The notes beneath the pieces were generated by a model, which worked only from the letters and a program-made list of their open reading frames with translations, was not told where the DNA came from and did no database searches. The position numbers and the translations under genes were made by a program. Positions 44,242 through 46,226 of a DNA stretch of 46,226 nucleotides are shown here, one piece after another. The stretch's first letter is position 1; each line of letters opens with the position of its first letter. The DNA is from an uncultured Bacilli bacterium (GTDB lineage Bacteria > Bacillota_I > Bacilli_A > RF39 > UBA660). The stretch covers positions 1 to 46,226 of the forward strand of contig CALVUM010000004.1 in NCBI GenBank assembly GCA_944363605.1, given 5' to 3'.

Positions 44242-44928
44242 TTAAGGAGTTAAACGAACGCTAATCTGACCAGCTAAAGCTTTAGATTGTGCCAAATCTT
44301 GTGCTGCGTCATCATCGTTAACAAACTCAACAACTACATAATACACTTGAGTTGTTCCAGAGCCAGTATGGGTAATCGTATCTTGTGCTAAAACAACTGT
44401 TTTATCCTTTTCAGTTTGAGTCAAACTGTGTTTTGAACCAACAATAGTTCCAAGTGTACTTTCAGCTTTTTCACAAGTTTCATAGAAAGTTTGTTTATCA
44501 TCTGCAGTACCAGTTTGTTTTTGGCAATTAAAATAATTTCCACCTTCACCAATATCTACTGATCCACCAGATTTATACACACTTATTTCAATATTGCCAT
44601 CTGGGAAAGTATTTTCAGAAGGAGTATAAATTATATCAATTCCTTGAGAACCGTTACCAGTTACTGTAACTTGTAAAGCGGCAACTTCTTTATGGCCTGG
44701 ATAAACATCATTTTCTTCAAAACTACCTGCTTGACCATCAACATTAGCAACAACAGTTGTATTAGTTCCAACAGAACCAGACTGAATATTTGCATTTCCA
44801 TTACTTCCTTGTCCATTATAATTATTCGTTATACTAGCAGTAAAGTATGCAAATGTTGCTCCTACAACTGCAACCAATAATGTCGCCACCGCAATTACTG
44901 TTAACAATACCATATTCTTCTTTTCCAT
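44242..44928 (-). CDS. TasA-like secreted matrix protein (probable SipW substrate)
   Basis: A 228-residue secreted protein. Its N-terminus, a basic MEKKN start and a hydrophobic core ending AVVGATFAYFTAS, is the signal-peptide type recognised by SipW in TasA/CalY-family proteins (GATFAYFT). The mature part is a beta-rich, Gly/Ser/Thr-rich domain with two Cys (about residues 140 and 152) that could form a disulfide. By analogy it may form fibres or a surface coat. A strong promoter and GAGAGGAG site suggest high expression. It is the first gene of the matrix locus, followed by the calcium-repeat protein and sipW. Confidence 0.75.
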   Translation of the reverse strand: MEKKNMVLLTVIAVATLLVAVVGATFAYFTASITNNYNGQGSNGNANIQSGSVGTNTTVVANVDGQAGSFEENDVYPGHKEVAALQVTVTGNGSQGIDIIYTPSENTFPDGNIEISVYKSGGSVDIGEGGNYFNCQKQTGTADDKQTFYETCEKAESTLGTIVGSKHSLTQTEKDKTVVLAQDTITHTGSGTTQVYYVVVEFVNDDDAAQDLAQSKALAGQISVRLTP

Positions 44929-44958
44929 ATTCTTGTTTTCTCCTCTCTCTATGATAAA

Positions 44959-44987
44959 AATATATCAGAAAAAAAATTGATTTTCAA
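44959..44987 (-). promoter_or_regulatory. Promoter of the TasA-like gene
   Basis: On the minus strand TTGAAA (44987-44982), a 17-bp spacer and TATATT (44964-44959). Confidence 0.7.
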
Positions 44988-45090
44988 GTATAATGTACAC
45001 AAATATTTCAAAATTATACATAAGATACTAGTAGAAATACAATTTTTAATTGTTGCATATAATTATAATAAAAATTAAAAACAAATTTCT

Positions 45091-45119
45091 TTGACAAAAA
45101 AGCTCTTTTATATTAAAAT
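45091..45119 (+). promoter_or_regulatory. Intact promoter of the interrupted tRNA-Cys gene
   Basis: TTGACA (45091-45096), a 17-bp spacer and TAAAAT (45114-45119). It now drives transcription through the tRNA 5' half into the integrated element. Confidence 0.75.
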
Positions 45120-45128
45120 GATATACAT

Positions 45129-45166
45129 GGAGCCGTAGCCAAGTGGCTAAGGCGTGGGTCTGCAAC
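45129..45166 (+). pseudogene. 5' half of tRNA-Cys(GCA), cut in the anticodon loop (att site)
   Basis: The sequence follows a tRNA-Cys closely: acceptor strand GGAGCCG, D-arm GCCAAGTGGCTAAGGC, anticodon stem TGGGT and loop CTGCAAC with anticodon GCA at 45162-45164. After 45166 the expected ACCCA strand, T-arm and acceptor 3' strand are absent; the next bases instead form a small inverted repeat (CAAC/GTTG). A recombinase gene follows at once. So this is the chromosomal side of an element inserted in the anticodon loop. The 3' half should lie at the far end, outside the window. Confidence 0.75.
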
Positions 45167-45215
45167 AACTATATCGTTGAAACATTTTACTATCAATTTA
45201 AATTAGATTTTACAA

Positions 45216-45243
45216 GGGTTTATGTAATCATAAACTCTTTTAT
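45216..45243 (+). terminator. Terminator just inside the element
   Basis: The stem GGGTTTATG/CATAAACTC (one G-U) with a four-base loop is followed by TTTTATTTT. It would end the transcript from the tRNA-Cys promoter after about 115 nt, before it runs antisense into the recombinase gene. Confidence 0.65.
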
Positions 45244-45253
45244 TTTGTAAAAA

Positions 45254-45272
45254 TGTCACAAAAAGTGTCACA
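45254..45272. repeat. Paired TGTCACA direct repeats, probable integrase arm sites
   Basis: TGTCACA occurs twice with a 12-bp period between the att site and the recombinase stop. Short direct repeats at this place are typical arm-type binding sites of tyrosine recombinases; the assignment is inferred. Confidence 0.45.
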
Positions 45273-45284
45273 GATCCCATACCT

Positions 45285-46226
45285 TTATTTATGAAATTTA
45301 TTGGTCACATTATATATACGATCAAGATCATTATCATACGTACAGGTATAATATTTTGTAGTTGTTCTTGCTTCACTATGTCCTAGTGATTCTTGAATCT
45401 CTTTAATTGAAATACCATCATGTAACAATAAAGATGCATAACTTGCTCTTAAACCATGATAAGTAACATGTTTAAGTCCATGTTTATCTCTAAATCTTCT
45501 CCATCTATTCCCAATAGAATTTGGACTAAGATAATAACCAAAATCATATGTAAAAACAATCTCTGGATTTTTATAATTTTTACCTAAAGACTTTTTTAGG
45601 AAATTTTGTTCTTCTTTTAACTGAAGAAGAAGATCTATAATCAAATCATTCATACGAACAGTTCTTGATTTGTTACTTTTTGTTAACTTTAAATCTGTTC
45701 CTTTTGATTTACTTATTGATAAGGATTTATTAACTCTGATTTGTTTTTTATTAAAGTCAATATCTTTCCACCTAAGTCCTACAACCTCACCACAGCGTAA
45801 TCCACAAAATAAGGGCATTAAAAAGGCACATTGATATTGAACAGGTAATTCGAGAATATATTCAATCACTTCATATATATCCTTATCTTCTAAAATCTCT
45901 TTTTCATAATCTTTTCTTTTAGGTAATTCAATTTTCCTACATGGTGTCATATTAATTATATTAATATCTTCGTCAGAAGCCCAATTGAAAAAGGCACGAA
46001 CTATACTATAAACATTGTGAATAGTTGTTGAACTTAATTTTTGAAATGTACCATCATTATATCTCATAGACTTTTTGTTTGTCAGTGTAACTATCCAATC
46101 TTGAATATCATTACGTTTCACATCACACATTTGCAAGTTACCAAGATATGGAAGAAAGTGATTTGTTAATTTTGATATCTTATCATCTATAGTAGAACCT
46201 TCGTTTTTAATCTTTACAACTTGTTC
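45285..46226 (-). CDS. Tyrosine recombinase (integrase), partial at the window edge
   Basis: Catalyses site-specific integration and excision of the element. The catalytic domain is complete: Arg in CGLRCGEVVGLRW, Lys in the following beta-hairpin, HGLR in TYHGLRASYASLLLHDG, His in ESLGHSEARTT and the nucleophile Tyr in TTKYYT near the C-terminus. An N-terminal SAM-like core-binding domain (LTNHFLPYLG, IHNVYSIVRAFFNWA) is present. The frame is open past the TTG at 46136 to the end of the window, so the gene starts outside. It points toward the interrupted tRNA-Cys, as integrases beside their attachment site do. Confidence 0.92.
   Translation of the reverse strand, partial: EQVVKIKNEGSTIDDKISKLTNHFLPYLGNLQMCDVKRNDIQDWIVTLTNKKSMRYNDGTFQKLSSTTIHNVYSIVRAFFNWASDEDINIINMTPCRKIELPKRKDYEKEILEDKDIYEVIEYILELPVQYQCAFLMPLFCGLRCGEVVGLRWKDIDFNKKQIRVNKSLSISKSKGTDLKLTKSNKSRTVRMNDLIIDLLLQLKEEQNFLKKSLGKNYKNPEIVFTYDFGYYLSPNSIGNRWRRFRDKHGLKHVTYHGLRASYASLLLHDGISIKEIQESLGHSEARTTTKYYTCTYDNDLDRIYNVTNKFHK

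Larger units (their letters stand above)
44929..45128. other. Intergenic region between the matrix locus and tRNA-Cys
   Basis: Divergent region holding the TasA-like promoter and the tRNA-Cys promoter. Between them (45000-45080) is AT-rich sequence in which no further gene is visible. Confidence 0.5.

Noticed and set aside
1..46226. Mycoplasma-type genetic code (UGA = Trp)
   Set aside because: mutY and the gene at 20131 end in TGA, Trp is encoded by TGG throughout and no conserved protein needs UGA read as Trp.

Overview
The window is very AT-rich, low-GC Gram-positive DNA. It has strong TTGACA/TATAAT-type promoters with 16-18 bp spacers, good GGAGG-type ribosome binding sites, UGA used as a stop (mutY and the gene at 20131 end in TGA) and Trp encoded by TGG. 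The gene content (RelQ-type alarmone synthetase, SipW-type signal peptidase, DHH/CBS/DRTGG pyrophosphatase, AsnB, Tex, UvrA/UvrB) fits an uncultured Bacilli/Bacillota lineage, perhaps a gut RF39/Erysipelotrichia-like group. The exact taxon is inference.

Layout. 1-7.5 kb, minus strand: tRNA-Gly, a secreted NucA/EndA-type nuclease, a UDG-superfamily protein, an ABC transporter split by an in-frame stop, a membrane protein and a P-type ATPase. 7.6-16 kb: a holin-like protein, mutY, a small alarmone synthetase, a YtxH protein, a CmpB-family membrane protein, a PAP2 phosphatase, asnB, a DUF3419-like protein and an orphan protein, with a possible sRNA at 14.95 kb. 16-26.3 kb: tex, a large orphan gene, a secreted protein, lgt, an RNase II-like protein and uvrA.

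26.36-27.39 kb, upstream of uvrA, is the most interesting region. It holds three tandem ~350-bp cassettes. Each has a minus-strand gene for the same 25-residue hydrophobic peptide and a convergent plus-strand small RNA ending in a terminator at the peptide stop codon. Each of the six transcripts has its own promoter with a 17-bp spacer. The three peptides are identical although their codons differ at seven positions. This is the architecture of a type I toxin-antitoxin locus, and I do not recognise the family.

27.4-33.8 kb: a broken gene with an ADP-ribosyltransferase-like look, an HD phosphohydrolase, a DUF2207 protein split by a homopolymer frameshift, and an SDR / small alarmone hydrolase / EamA operon. 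33.8-35.5 kb: a surface protein divergent from a small XRE regulator, with two identical palindromic operators between them. 35.5-40.5 kb: Mn-dependent pyrophosphatase, two orphan genes and uvrB. 40.6-45 kb: a surface-matrix locus made of SipW-type signal peptidase, an 866-residue protein with about 54 calcium-binding 12-residue repeats, and a TasA-like secreted protein. 45.1 kb to the edge: the 5' half of a tRNA-Cys gene, interrupted in its anticodon loop, followed by a tyrosine recombinase that runs off the window. This is the left end of an integrated element.

Themes: (1) nucleic-acid repair and turnover (mutY, UDG-like, uvrA, uvrB, nuclease, RNB protein, Tex); (2) alarmone metabolism divided between a stand-alone synthetase and a stand-alone hydrolase; (3) a SipW/TasA-type cell-surface programme; (4) three genes broken by a stop or a frameshift, which points to gene decay, slippage-based expression or sequence error.
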